Shown here piece after piece: positions 26,201 to 34,347 of a DNA stretch of 57,727 bases (within the stretch, counting starts at the first letter, position 1; each line of letters starts with the position of its first letter). Origin of the DNA: a virus. A program made the position numbers and the translations under genes. The notes below the pieces were generated by a model, which saw only the letters and a list, made by a program, of their open reading frames with translations, made no database searches and was not told where the DNA came from. Location: IMG/VR virus record IMGVR_UViG_3300040959_000824, positions 1-57,727 of that record. One strand, given 5' to 3'.

Positions 26201-27598
26201 TTACACCTTCGGATAAGTCAGATTAATAACGGTCGCTGGCGCATCGACGTACTGATAAGTATCAATGGGAACATTTTCTAAAATGCCCGTTGCATCCACA
26301 TGAAACTTATAAATACCGTTGGCCGCCGCCACGGTGTTTACGGCATGCCAAATGTCTTTGAGGTAGACGCTTGACGCTTTCTTAACGTCCTTGCCGTACA
26401 GCTTGTTGAGCTCATCAATGATCGCTTGCTTACCATCATCAATGTTATAACCGTCGTACACCTCACCTTCCACAACAACGCTTACAGGCGCGTCCTTACG
26501 CGTTACAAAGGAATAGGTTTCGTTATACGCCTCTTTACCAACAAACAAGTTAAGAATGGCCTCACCTAAAGCCTCATCGGTCGCCGTGGAAGAGTACGCA
26601 CAGATAAAAATATGATTGATATTGGTTAAGTCTTTGACACCGGTTAAGACTTCCTGAGCTTTCTCTCCCCACACCTCAATCCAGATAAGGTTAGGGATGT
26701 TTGCCTTGATATACGCTTTGTAATCGCCGTCCCACACCACCTGATTATCGTAAATAGACGAATACAGCGCACCATTACGGATAGATTCAATATCTTCAGG
26801 CTCTTCGCCGCCGGTGATCTGCGTTGCCGTCACAATGGACAAACCATCAGGATCAAAGTTTAAGCCTTGGTTTTCATTGACGGTTAGCTTTTGGCCGTCA
26901 AGCAACGTAGTTTCACCATCCGTCAGCCACAAATCGATCTCAATTCGGGAACCAATCTCCGGGATCTTGCCGTTGGTATCATTACCAAAGCGGATCGCGT
27001 ATTCATCCGTGGATTTGTAAGTTTCCATGTATACCTTAGAATCGCCGTCCGCATTACGGAACTTAAACGAATCTTGCCACTCTTCCCCATCGACACGCAC
27101 TACCATTTTATGCAGTCGGTCTGTGTACTCCGACGGGATCACCACGGTTAACCAACTTTCGGCGGTTTCAACCGTGTACGATAGCGTTTCAATACTCACC
27201 TGAGACAAGGACAGAACGGCGCTTTTCCCGGCACCAATATCAATATGGTCCGTAATGGTGTAAGCCACTTGGTTAGTGGCCGAACACTGCAAAAGTGACG
27301 CGGTAGTAATACGCACCCCTGTTGTGTTAATGACAATCACGCTACCCGTAGAAGGGCTTGCCTTTCGGCCAATATGACCCCGACTCTCTGCGCCAGCCAA
27401 AATGGCCGTGCGCGTGGTAGCGGTAACGAGAAACGAGTTTTGCAGTGCCTTAGCTGCGGCTTGCTCACAACGTTTAACTACCTGAGCCATAAATACCACT
27501 AGGTAAGAAACAAATTGCGAACCAATAAAACGCTGCCACCATGTCGATTTACTTAGTGCGGCATCGAGCGTGCTTTTGATTTCGGTTAATGTGCTCAT
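26201..27598 (-). CDS. Baseplate J-like wedge protein (gp6/J family)
   Basis: A 465-residue protein. The pattern of an N-terminal helical region (ALQNSFLVTATTRTAILAGA), the strand SGSVIVINTTGV-type segment near residue 85, and the central GGEEPEDIESIRNGALYSS near 267 is characteristic of baseplate J proteins, which form the ring around the hub in contractile tails. It overlaps the gp25-like gene by 4 bases, as in many myoviruses. It is confidently placed as wedge. Confidence 0.85.
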   Translation of the reverse strand: MSTLTEIKSTLDAALSKSTWWQRFIGSQFVSYLVVFMAQVVKRCEQAAAKALQNSFLVTATTRTAILAGAESRGHIGRKASPSTGSVIVINTTGVRITTASLLQCSATNQVAYTITDHIDIGAGKSAVLSLSQVSIETLSYTVETAESWLTVVIPSEYTDRLHKMVVRVDGEEWQDSFKFRNADGDSKVYMETYKSTDEYAIRFGNDTNGKIPEIGSRIEIDLWLTDGETTLLDGQKLTVNENQGLNFDPDGLSIVTATQITGGEEPEDIESIRNGALYSSIYDNQVVWDGDYKAYIKANIPNLIWIEVWGEKAQEVLTGVKDLTNINHIFICAYSSTATDEALGEAILNLFVGKEAYNETYSFVTRKDAPVSVVVEGEVYDGYNIDDGKQAIIDELNKLYGKDVKKASSVYLKDIWHAVNTVAAANGIYKFHVDATGILENVPIDTYQYVDAPATVINLTYPKV

Positions 27599-27942
27599 AG
27601 GGTTACATCCTGATTAATTGTTGTGGCTACACCACTGATTGATAACTTGATATTCCAACGGTCTACAGACACCGGCTCAACGCGTATCGAGGTAATGGCA
27701 ACATCAGCAATGTCTTGCGTCATATCAATGGCGATATGGTTTTCAATCGCCGCTGACGTATCGCCATTCATTGGACTGTGCCGGTACTGTGCAAGGCGAT
27801 TCCCCCAATGGGGCGCACCCCATATCTGCCCCTCTGGTGTACTGAGCCATTCAGCCACGCGAGCAAGTTTGGCCTCTCCGCCACTGTAGGTTTGCACCCC
27901 ATCAATGTTTGCGGTCAGTTTGTAAAAGACTTCATCAGCCAT
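27595..27942 (-). CDS. Baseplate wedge protein, gp25/W family
   Basis: A 115-residue protein. The length, the central EWLSTPEGQIWGAPHWGNRL stretch, the IENHIAIDM helix and a final pair of strands fit the gp25-type wedge protein that joins the J-like protein to the sheath. It is followed immediately by the J-like gene and preceded by the tape measure candidate. Confidence 0.85.
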   Translation of the reverse strand: MADEVFYKLTANIDGVQTYSGGEAKLARVAEWLSTPEGQIWGAPHWGNRLAQYRHSPMNGDTSAAIENHIAIDMTQDIADVAITSIRVEPVSVDRWNIKLSISGVATTINQDVTL

Positions 27943-27947
27943 ATTGC

Positions 27948-30900
27948 TTACTCCAAGTCTGCGCTTTGGCGCTGTAGTGAACGGTCAGTAAAGTTATTTG
28001 GAATGCTACCCACCCCAGGATTGTTTGATTTCGGCTTGGCTGCACTGCCGGTTGACTGGCTAGCGCCCACCTCAACGACGGTTGTGTCTGCATTGGCTTT
28101 CTTGATGCCTTTCGCCAAATCGTCCACGCTTTTCTTATCCAGTTGGATAACGTTAGGCTCTTTGCTCTTCTGTAGCTCCGCTTGCGCTTTTTCGGCCTGA
28201 AGTGAACTGACAGAACGGTTAGTCTGAACCTTGCTTACACTGCTGGTAGGTTGCAACTTAGTGATCCCGCCCGTAGAGCTCAAGTCAGTCACGCCACCAG
28301 AGGAACTCAGGCTAGTAATGCCACCTGTTGAGCTCAAATCTGTGACACCACCAGTTGAACTAAGGCTAGTCACCCCGCCCGTTGAGCTTAGGTCCGTAAC
28401 GCCACCCGCAGAACTTAAGTCAGTAACACCACCTGCGGAACTCAGATCAGTAACTCCGCCCGTATAACCTAAGTCAGTGACACCGCCAGCAGAACCCAAG
28501 TCAATCACACCGCCTTCAGGACTTAAGTTGGTAATCCCACCAGCGGAATTTAACTCAGTCACACCCCCGGACTTATCCAACTTAGTTACACCACCCACAG
28601 CGGCCACTTTAGCGACTGGCATGCCATCCACTTGTTGCTGTTGTGCGTTTTGGTATCGTTCTTTGGTTTCTTTAATCTTCTCTAGTCGGTCCTCAACACG
28701 CTTGGAGCGAGCATTAGAAGGTTGACTCTCACCTTGCTGAACTTCACTGCTTTCCGCTGAAGAACTCGCTACACTCGATTGCTCGGTCTGCTTCAGTGAT
28801 TCAGAACGCGCCTTCATTTCGAGGTTTTTCTCTTTCTGCTTGGCGACCTTCTTAGCCACGGATAATGGCATTCCACGACCGACCAAACGATCGACTTCAT
28901 CTTGATAAGAGCTCGATGACTGCGACTGACTCACGGTAGCGGCCTTGCTGTCTTCCTGCTTTGATTCACTCGATGACTTGCTGGTAAAGAGATCGTAAAT
29001 ACCTTTCGCAATATCACTTGCTTCAAAGGTCATTTTCTCTTTGGCACCTTCGAACCCTAGCGCGCCTAGTGCGTCACCCACCAGACCCGCAGCACCCGAC
29101 ACCAGACCACCCATATCAAGCACGGACCCTGCCGCCATGGCGGCTTTCTGTCCGGTTGTCGCCTCTTCCCCTTCTTTGAGGTTAAAGGTTTTCTGTTGGG
29201 CCTCTTTGTCGTTAAATCCACTGTACGCGTCATAGGCTGCAAGCATAGGCGCAAGGAACGGCACGGCTTTACCTGCCCCTCTGGCGAGTGTCGATACTCC
29301 TTTAAAGGCTTTCCCTGCCATGGACATGCCACCAGCGGCAATACCTGCTCCTTTTTTACCGGTAGCACTTAGGACCGACTTTAATCGGCTAGGGCTTTCT
29401 GGCTTGCCAACACTTACGCTTCGGCTAGGACGTCCGCGACCGCGCTCGCCACCACCAAACAAGCCACCACGACCACGGCCCCGACGCCCACGACCGGCAC
29501 GACCACCGCCGCCACCGAATAGCGAACCCAAACCGGCCAATTCTGATAAGAGCCCATTATCTTTTCCTTTCGTGTGTGAGCTGATTTCATCCAGAAGAGC
29601 AATGATTTCCGCGTTCGATTGCTTTTGCTCTTCGCTTTGCTCTTGCAAGATCTCTTTGTTGTTCGCTTGCAAGGACTGTTGCTTGGTGATCGACAATAGC
29701 GACTCGCCACCGGCTGGCTGATTAGGTTCAGACTTTGCTTGTGTCGCACCGGTCGCCATACCTGCCATGGCATTACCAAATGACTGCGTAAACCCGGTAG
29801 ATTGAGCAATGCTTTGCGAGTCACTGCGATCTGTCAGCTTCGAGTCAGACTGAACCCGGTTCGACTGCTGCGTTTTACTCTCTGCCAGCTCTTTAATGCT
29901 GGTGGCTGTGTCACTTTTCTTTTCTGATTCAGACTGAGCAACGACGCGATCACTCTGCCCGACTGTCTCAAACGCGGAGCTGGCGCGGTCGCTTTGTGTG
30001 ACCGTATCCGATTGTGAACGGGTGCTTTCCTGCTTGGAGATTTCAGCTCGTTCACTTCCTTGCGGGACCACTTCGGCGCTCGTAAATGCTTCTTGAGTCT
30101 CTTTGTCTTTGCCAAAGAACCGGCCAAACGAAAAGGCATCACTCGACGTCCACTGCTTTTTGATCTCACTGGTTTTGTCTACAGCGGTATCAATGCCCTG
30201 AATGACGTTTTCACCGACGTTATACAGTTCTTTTGCTGCATAGAACCACGAACCACCAGCAGCGGCCCCGGCTGCGTCGGTCGCGTCATTGTTTGCGGCC
30301 TCATGCCCCACATCTACAGCGGCCCTGAAGGTGCCCACCACCTTAGTTAGAATCGTGGATTGCTTCTCAGACTCACGCTCTTTGGCAATATCGGCTGCGG
30401 TCTTTTGGTACCGGGCGCTTTCTTCCTTGCTGGCGTAGGTACCATTGCCACGACGTAACCGGCCCTTTTCATCTTTCCAGAAATCATCAAACGCGCTAAA
30501 ACCGTCTGTAATGGCTTTTTTAAGTGAATCCGTATCAACATCAGGCGAATCAACGTTAACGCTCACAGGCTGCGATTCTGACGCATCCTTGCGGTCATTT
30601 TGGCTAGCTGGTGGCGTAACTACGACCGTAGGCGCTTTCGGATCGGATTTTGGTCCTTCCTGCTGCGCTGGCTGCAAGCTGTCTGCGACCGACGACGGAT
30701 TCGTTAATTGCGGTTCAACGGTCCCGGCCTCGCCTTCCTCTGCTTGAGTAAAACTATCTTGCTGCTTGCGCTTTACCAGTTGCGCGGTCACTTCACCACG
30801 ACGGGCTTTAGCGTTGTTTTTTTTGCGTCTTTTGGGTTTGTTATTAGGAATTGAAGGGGCTTTTTTGCCACCTTCCATCACCTGATTCTCACCACTGGAA

Positions 30901-31031
30901 ACCACACCTACCCCGACCGGCTGATCGAGCTTGGCGCTAATCTCAGACAACACCTTTAATTCTCGGTCGCTGGCGTGCTTTATCGAATCAACCACCAGCG
31001 ACAAATCAATCTCTTCGTGTTCAATTGCCAT
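27948..31031 (-). CDS. Tape measure protein candidate, with RGG-like and nonapeptide repeats
   Basis: A 1027-residue protein, the only long one between the tube/chaperone genes and the wedge genes, which is where the tape measure that sets tail length lies. It starts with a basic KPKRRKKNNAK segment, continues through Ser-Gln-Asp-rich low complexity (about 300-470), a Gly-Arg tract (504-534), hydrophobic helices (577-657: KAVPFLAPMLAAYDAYSGF), helical charged regions, and thirteen GGVTDLSST-type nonapeptides (808-928). The repeats and Gly-Arg tract are unusual for this family, so a different internal virion role cannot be excluded. Confidence 0.55.
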   Translation of the reverse strand: MAIEHEEIDLSLVVDSIKHASDRELKVLSEISAKLDQPVGVGVVSSGENQVMEGGKKAPSIPNNKPKRRKKNNAKARRGEVTAQLVKRKQQDSFTQAEEGEAGTVEPQLTNPSSVADSLQPAQQEGPKSDPKAPTVVVTPPASQNDRKDASESQPVSVNVDSPDVDTDSLKKAITDGFSAFDDFWKDEKGRLRRGNGTYASKEESARYQKTAADIAKERESEKQSTILTKVVGTFRAAVDVGHEAANNDATDAAGAAAGGSWFYAAKELYNVGENVIQGIDTAVDKTSEIKKQWTSSDAFSFGRFFGKDKETQEAFTSAEVVPQGSERAEISKQESTRSQSDTVTQSDRASSAFETVGQSDRVVAQSESEKKSDTATSIKELAESKTQQSNRVQSDSKLTDRSDSQSIAQSTGFTQSFGNAMAGMATGATQAKSEPNQPAGGESLLSITKQQSLQANNKEILQEQSEEQKQSNAEIIALLDEISSHTKGKDNGLLSELAGLGSLFGGGGGRAGRGRRGRGRGGLFGGGERGRGRPSRSVSVGKPESPSRLKSVLSATGKKGAGIAAGGMSMAGKAFKGVSTLARGAGKAVPFLAPMLAAYDAYSGFNDKEAQQKTFNLKEGEEATTGQKAAMAAGSVLDMGGLVSGAAGLVGDALGALGFEGAKEKMTFEASDIAKGIYDLFTSKSSSESKQEDSKAATVSQSQSSSSYQDEVDRLVGRGMPLSVAKKVAKQKEKNLEMKARSESLKQTEQSSVASSSAESSEVQQGESQPSNARSKRVEDRLEKIKETKERYQNAQQQQVDGMPVAKVAAVGGVTKLDKSGGVTELNSAGGITNLSPEGGVIDLGSAGGVTDLGYTGGVTDLSSAGGVTDLSSAGGVTDLSSTGGVTSLSSTGGVTDLSSTGGITSLSSSGGVTDLSSTGGITKLQPTSSVSKVQTNRSVSSLQAEKAQAELQKSKEPNVIQLDKKSVDDLAKGIKKANADTTVVEVGASQSTGSAAKPKSNNPGVGSIPNNFTDRSLQRQSADLE
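28247..28606 (-). repeat. 27-bp repeat tract coding for thirteen nonapeptides
   Basis: Thirteen diverged units with the pattern GG(V/I)TxLxxx, the six central ones closest to GGVTDLSST. At DNA level the units differ mostly at third positions, so the tract is not freshly expanded. Regular hydrophobic spacing every nine residues suggests a solenoid or a fibrous rod. Confidence 0.8.
30841..30853 (-). promoter_or_regulatory. Perfect CAATTCCTAATAA motif inside the tape measure gene
   Basis: Exact 13-base match, read in the direction of the gene and located near codon 60, where it encodes SIPNN. It could drive an extra transcript for the downstream wedge and fibre genes, or be chance. Confidence 0.4.
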
Positions 31032-31254
31032 TTTTAATTTTGTCCTTCAGTGATTCATCCAGTTTTATAGCGAGCCCTTCCGGTGTACCCATAATGGCAT
31101 CCACCGGCTGACCGCCATAAATCGTCATGTTCTCAATGAGAATTTGCCAACCGGCCTCGTTATAGCGTTGCAATGAAGTCGTTAGCCCGAAAGGGAACAA
31201 GCAATAGCTTGCCTTGGTCCTCCCCTTTCTCGACCGCGACCTTACAGTTTTCAT
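31021..31254 (-). CDS. Small downstream frame overlapping the chaperone-like gene; possible frameshift extension
   Basis: The frame is open for 77 codons but its first 30 codons overlap the end of the 273-residue gene in another frame and look non-coding (Arg, Lys, Cys). From about LQRYNEAGWQILIENM onward the sequence looks like a real protein, and that part starts before the first good ATG (31128, giving 35 residues). Either a TTG start is used, or ribosomes shift by +1 near the stop of the upstream gene, making a longer chaperone as in many tail chaperone pairs. No standard slippery heptamer is visible. The outer start is given to mark the open frame. Confidence 0.45.
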   Translation of the reverse strand: MKTVRSRSRKGRTKASYCLFPFGLTTSLQRYNEAGWQILIENMTIYGGQPVDAIMGTPEGLAIKLDESLKDKIKNGN

Positions 31255-31981
31255 GCTCGGCCACCAGCATGTATTTGCCGTCGGCGTAGCGCGTTAGCAA
31301 ACCGTGTTGCTGCTTACGAATGCCGATCTCAACATTGGCAAAGAACGAACGAAATTCCGTATCGACGGCCATCTTGCGGATCTGCTCTATCTTGTACTGG
31401 TAGGCGGATTGCTCATCTTCCGGTTGGTTCGGGAACGTCACTTGATGCGCGATCTGACTGAGCTTGAAACTAAAGTCGGCTTGCTTGCGCTCTTTGGACC
31501 CTTCCGGGTATGCCTTAACACCTTCCGCCGCCATTTCCAGCGCTTCGCACGCCTTACCATTCAATGGCGATACGACAATGCCCTTAATCAATCGACCGGC
31601 TACGCGAGCATCAAACTTGTGTTCTGGCAGTTGGTCAAACGCGGTTGAGGTGTTAGCGAGCGTATGCGCGTTGATATCAATGTAATGGTCCTCTTTGCAG
31701 TGATCACACTGGTAGCTCACCGTAATTTCCGGGTATTCACGCGTAGACACAAAGATCCACCATAGTGCCGTGCGTCGGTCTTCGCCGGTCCAGTTGGCCG
31801 AATCAAAGATCTCACCGCTTTGCTTGCTGGTGTCTTGGATCTGGTTAAGGTACTGCGTGGTGTGCATTTCTTCTTGCTCTGGACTGAGCTCGGCAAACGT
31901 CAATGCATCATCAACGGTCGGGACGCGGAAATACACCACGCGCTTGATATTGGATGGTAAAGGGAATGGAGGGACTTGCAT
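31160..31981 (-). CDS. Tail assembly chaperone / baseplate hub assembly protein candidate
   Basis: A 273-residue protein placed directly before the tape measure gene, the usual site of tail assembly chaperones. It has a YQCDHCKEDHYIDI segment near residue 92, a two-cysteine motif like that in phage T4-type hub assembly proteins. The rest is helical. It overlaps the previous gene's stop by one base. Its last 95 bases overlap the small frame described at 31021. Confidence 0.5.
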   Translation of the reverse strand: MQVPPFPLPSNIKRVVYFRVPTVDDALTFAELSPEQEEMHTTQYLNQIQDTSKQSGEIFDSANWTGEDRRTALWWIFVSTREYPEITVSYQCDHCKEDHYIDINAHTLANTSTAFDQLPEHKFDARVAGRLIKGIVVSPLNGKACEALEMAAEGVKAYPEGSKERKQADFSFKLSQIAHQVTFPNQPEDEQSAYQYKIEQIRKMAVDTEFRSFFANVEIGIRKQQHGLLTRYADGKYMLVAEHENCKVAVEKGEDQGKLLLVPFRANDFIATL

Positions 31982-32586
31982 TAGAATACCTTCTTACCTA
32001 CTGAACTGAATTTTTGGAAAACGAGCGGGAACGAGGCGACCGTGTTGATATCTTCACGCGACCACGTTACATCCCCTTTTTTGGTTGGATAGACCTGATA
32101 GGACTTGTACAGGGTTTTATTACCCTCTTCGTCTATCGTGTACAAATGGATTTCAAACACGTACTCGGACGGGATATTGATAGTGCCATCTTGGTTTTTA
32201 ACTCGCGCTAGTCGTTCATCAAACCATTTATTCATGACAAGATTTTGCACGTCGCGCACGGTCATGGTGATCTCACCTGCGCTCGATGACGTTGGCAAAG
32301 CAATACCACCAGAGCCGACCACCTTCACATCGGTATCAATGGACCCGGCACCAAAAGACACGTCTTTCACGTAAATATCGGCATTGTCCGGGACCCCCTC
32401 CCCGGTAAACTCTACCGCCCATTGCCAGCCATGCAGCCACGGCATGGAAAAGTAATCCGATACCACTTTCTTAGCGGTTCGCATATAAGGCGACGGTTGC
32501 GTTCTACCACCAAGTACGGACTGAATAACGCCATTAACCGCACTACGCCCCGCGCTACGTAAAGAACTGCTACTAAAAAAACTCAT
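31981..32586 (-). CDS. Second tail-tube-like protein
   Basis: A 201-residue protein. WLHGWQWAVEFTGEGVPDN near residue 50, VKDVSFGAGSIDTDVKVV and the SGEITMTVRDVQNLVMNKWFDE-like arrangement follow the beta-barrel scheme of tube proteins that initiate the tube at the hub. It lies between the major tube gene and the chaperone-like gene. The second-tube or tube-initiator role is inferred from the fold pattern. Confidence 0.55.
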   Translation of the reverse strand: MSFFSSSSLRSAGRSAVNGVIQSVLGGRTQPSPYMRTAKKVVSDYFSMPWLHGWQWAVEFTGEGVPDNADIYVKDVSFGAGSIDTDVKVVGSGGIALPTSSSAGEITMTVRDVQNLVMNKWFDERLARVKNQDGTINIPSEYVFEIHLYTIDEEGNKTLYKSYQVYPTKKGDVTWSREDINTVASFPLVFQKFSSVGKKVF

Positions 32587-32597
32587 GTGCCACCTCG

Positions 32598-33155
32598 CTA
32601 AATGGTGAACATTGGAATGATGGCTTGCGAGCTTTTGATCTTGTCTTCAAGCTCGGTTCGGCGCGCTGCAATATCGGCCTCGGTTGGAATGTCGCTCGCA
32701 TCGAGCTTTCCAGCCACGGACACACGGCGGATACGGTCCGAGTTAGGCGATAGGATCAATAACTCTAGGTAGTCAGCAATGAGCGTAACGGAGTTGGCCG
32801 GTAGCGTAATTGTATTGATATCTGCGTCCCGGAGGTTTTCAAGATACATAAGCGTTAAAGGAAACTGGCTAGCATCAACCTCACCAATTTCTAAGCTTTG
32901 CCCCCACACTTCAGAGCACACATAACGGCCATCGGTATCTTTGAGCGCCACGCGAGTCAGAAACCGCTCTGGTAGTGGATATGTCCCGCCGATCACGTCC
33001 GCTTCGGTAATGCGCGCCTTTGCCATGAACCCGGCTAAGTCTTGATACTTACCGATTGCCTTTTCGAGTAAGGCATTCAGAGCCGTAGGTTCGCTGTGTA
33101 GGAGCATTGGGAATCGTGCTTTCACTGACTCTAATAGTTTGGCTGGCGTTGTCAT
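32598..33155 (-). CDS. Hypothetical structural protein after the tube terminator
   Basis: A 185-residue protein in the tail block that I do not recognise. It begins after the terminator that follows the major tube gene, with AAAGGGG as a strong ribosome binding site seven bases before the ATG. It has a helical N-terminus (LLEKAIGKYQDLAGFMAKA) and a strand-rich middle. Expression lower than the tube gene is expected from the terminator. Confidence 0.55.
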   Translation of the reverse strand: MTTPAKLLESVKARFPMLLHSEPTALNALLEKAIGKYQDLAGFMAKARITEADVIGGTYPLPERFLTRVALKDTDGRYVCSEVWGQSLEIGEVDASQFPLTLMYLENLRDADINTITLPANSVTLIADYLELLILSPNSDRIRRVSVAGKLDASDIPTEADIAARRTELEDKIKSSQAIIPMFTI

Positions 33156-33169
33156 ACATCCCCTTTAGA

Positions 33170-33196
33170 TAAAAAAATGGCGTGCCGAAACACGCC
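33170..33196 (-). terminator. Terminator after the major tube gene
   Basis: Read leftward, GGCGTG, a TTTCGG loop, CACGCC and then ATTTTTTTA. It lies between the tube stop at 33224 and the next start at 33155, so it should reduce transcription into baseplate genes. Confidence 0.8.
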
Positions 33197-33223
33197 TTAT
33201 CAAACGACTTGAGCGCGTTAAAC

Positions 33224-33721
33224 TTACAAATCAACCCAGTTGTACTGAATGGTGAATGCCGGTTTAACCAGTGCCGCCGTGTCTTCTGTTGATAGGTCGA
33301 TTGCATCAGAGCGGACCTTACAGTGAGATAGACGGAACTTGTGTGCATCCGGTGCCACGCCCATGGTTGATTCTGGCGTCATTTGGATTTTCACCGTGAC
33401 ATACTCTTTATCGCGCACAATCTTGCGCAGCATGCCAATCACTGGACCTGTCAGTGTTTCCACACACGTCACAGCCACTTCACCTTTATTCTCTAGCGCG
33501 CCATGCTGAGTGAAACCCAGACCCATAGGACCGAAATCTTCCACGTCTGCACGACCCATCGCTGGCATTTGCGTAGAGCGAACGCGTACCGTGATATCCG
33601 GGTACTCTTCGATTGTCATTTCGAATTCAGTCGCCATGGATTTTTCACCAGCGGCCACGTTCTTAAGGAATTTTGCTTTCAGGTAAGGCATGTTACCCGC
33701 TGTATCAATAAATCCTGCCAT
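33224..33721 (-). CDS. Major tail tube protein
   Basis: A 165-residue protein that starts MAGFIDTAGNMPYLKAKF and ends in PAFTIQYNWVDL, with an ATEFEMTIEEYPDITVRVRS strand region; this is the size and pattern of contractile tail tube proteins. It follows the sheath gene with three genes in between and is followed by a terminator, consistent with high expression. Confidence 0.75.
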   Translation of the reverse strand: MAGFIDTAGNMPYLKAKFLKNVAAGEKSMATEFEMTIEEYPDITVRVRSTQMPAMGRADVEDFGPMGLGFTQHGALENKGEVAVTCVETLTGPVIGMLRKIVRDKEYVTVKIQMTPESTMGVAPDAHKFRLSHCKVRSDAIDLSTEDTAALVKPAFTIQYNWVDL

Positions 33722-33733
33722 ATTTTGTACCTT

Positions 33734-34342
33734 TTAGAAAAAGTAATTAGTAATTCTTGACTTGTTAATCATTTGTTTTGGCGCTGCGGTTATCGAAACC
33801 GTGTTGTACGCGTAACTGCCAAGCTTGGTCTTTGGTGCATTCAGATCAAAGCTCACCTCACTGATCCGCATCGGTGAAATAAACTTATGCCCGATATTGA
33901 ACTTGGCCGCCGCCGGTATCCGTCCGCCTATCTGGCTGGTGGATATTGGCGACTTGTTCAATAACTCCGGGCTCGCCATCTGCATCAAATACTTGATAGG
34001 AAGATCCACCTCTTGAGCGGCATCTGAGTAAGCCACCAGCAATAGCTGAAGACTCACTTCAGGGGGTTCAATCCCTTCCCACACCTGTTGGCTGTTCCAT
34101 TGTGTTTTTGACGTCCGCTCCGTGGATGCCTGAACAATGGACGCCCCTTTGTCGATCACCCCGGCATTGCCTACCGTGTCACCTTCAAAGGGACTTTCCC
34201 AAAGGGACGTTAGCGACAAACGGCACTCTTCAGTGAGATAACCAACAACGGTCACATCCTGATTTCCAATCTTTTGAGAGATGTAGCACTTCAGGTAATC
34301 CGAAATGCCATCATCATTGGGAACGCCGCAAATCACCGCCAT
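33734..34342 (-). CDS. Hypothetical tail protein between the basic protein and the tube
   Basis: A 202-residue protein not recognised by motif. It is strand-rich (GNQDVTVVGYLTEECRLSLT, then PEVSLQLLLVAYSD), consistent with a structural barrel such as a tail terminator or tube-associated protein. It ends 12 bases before the tube start. Confidence 0.5.
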   Translation of the reverse strand: MAVICGVPNDDGISDYLKCYISQKIGNQDVTVVGYLTEECRLSLTSLWESPFEGDTVGNAGVIDKGASIVQASTERTSKTQWNSQQVWEGIEPPEVSLQLLLVAYSDAAQEVDLPIKYLMQMASPELLNKSPISTSQIGGRIPAAAKFNIGHKFISPMRISEVSFDLNAPKTKLGSYAYNTVSITAAPKQMINKSRITNYFF

Positions 34343-34347
34343 AACAA

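Noticed and set aside
28247-28606. CRISPR-like regular repeats
   Set aside because: The units are contiguous 27-mers within a coding frame with no unique spacers. The 12-bp arrays at 8622, 10087 and 45062 are also too short in period for CRISPR.
28231-28725. Proline-rich antisense repeats opposite the nonapeptide tract
   Set aside because: They are the complement of the 27-bp coding repeats, not a separate gene.
31170-31200. Classical -1 slippery heptamer at the chaperone overlap
   Set aside because: The needed shift is +1 or -2, and TTCCCTTT is not in the right frame for the X-XXY-YYZ pattern.
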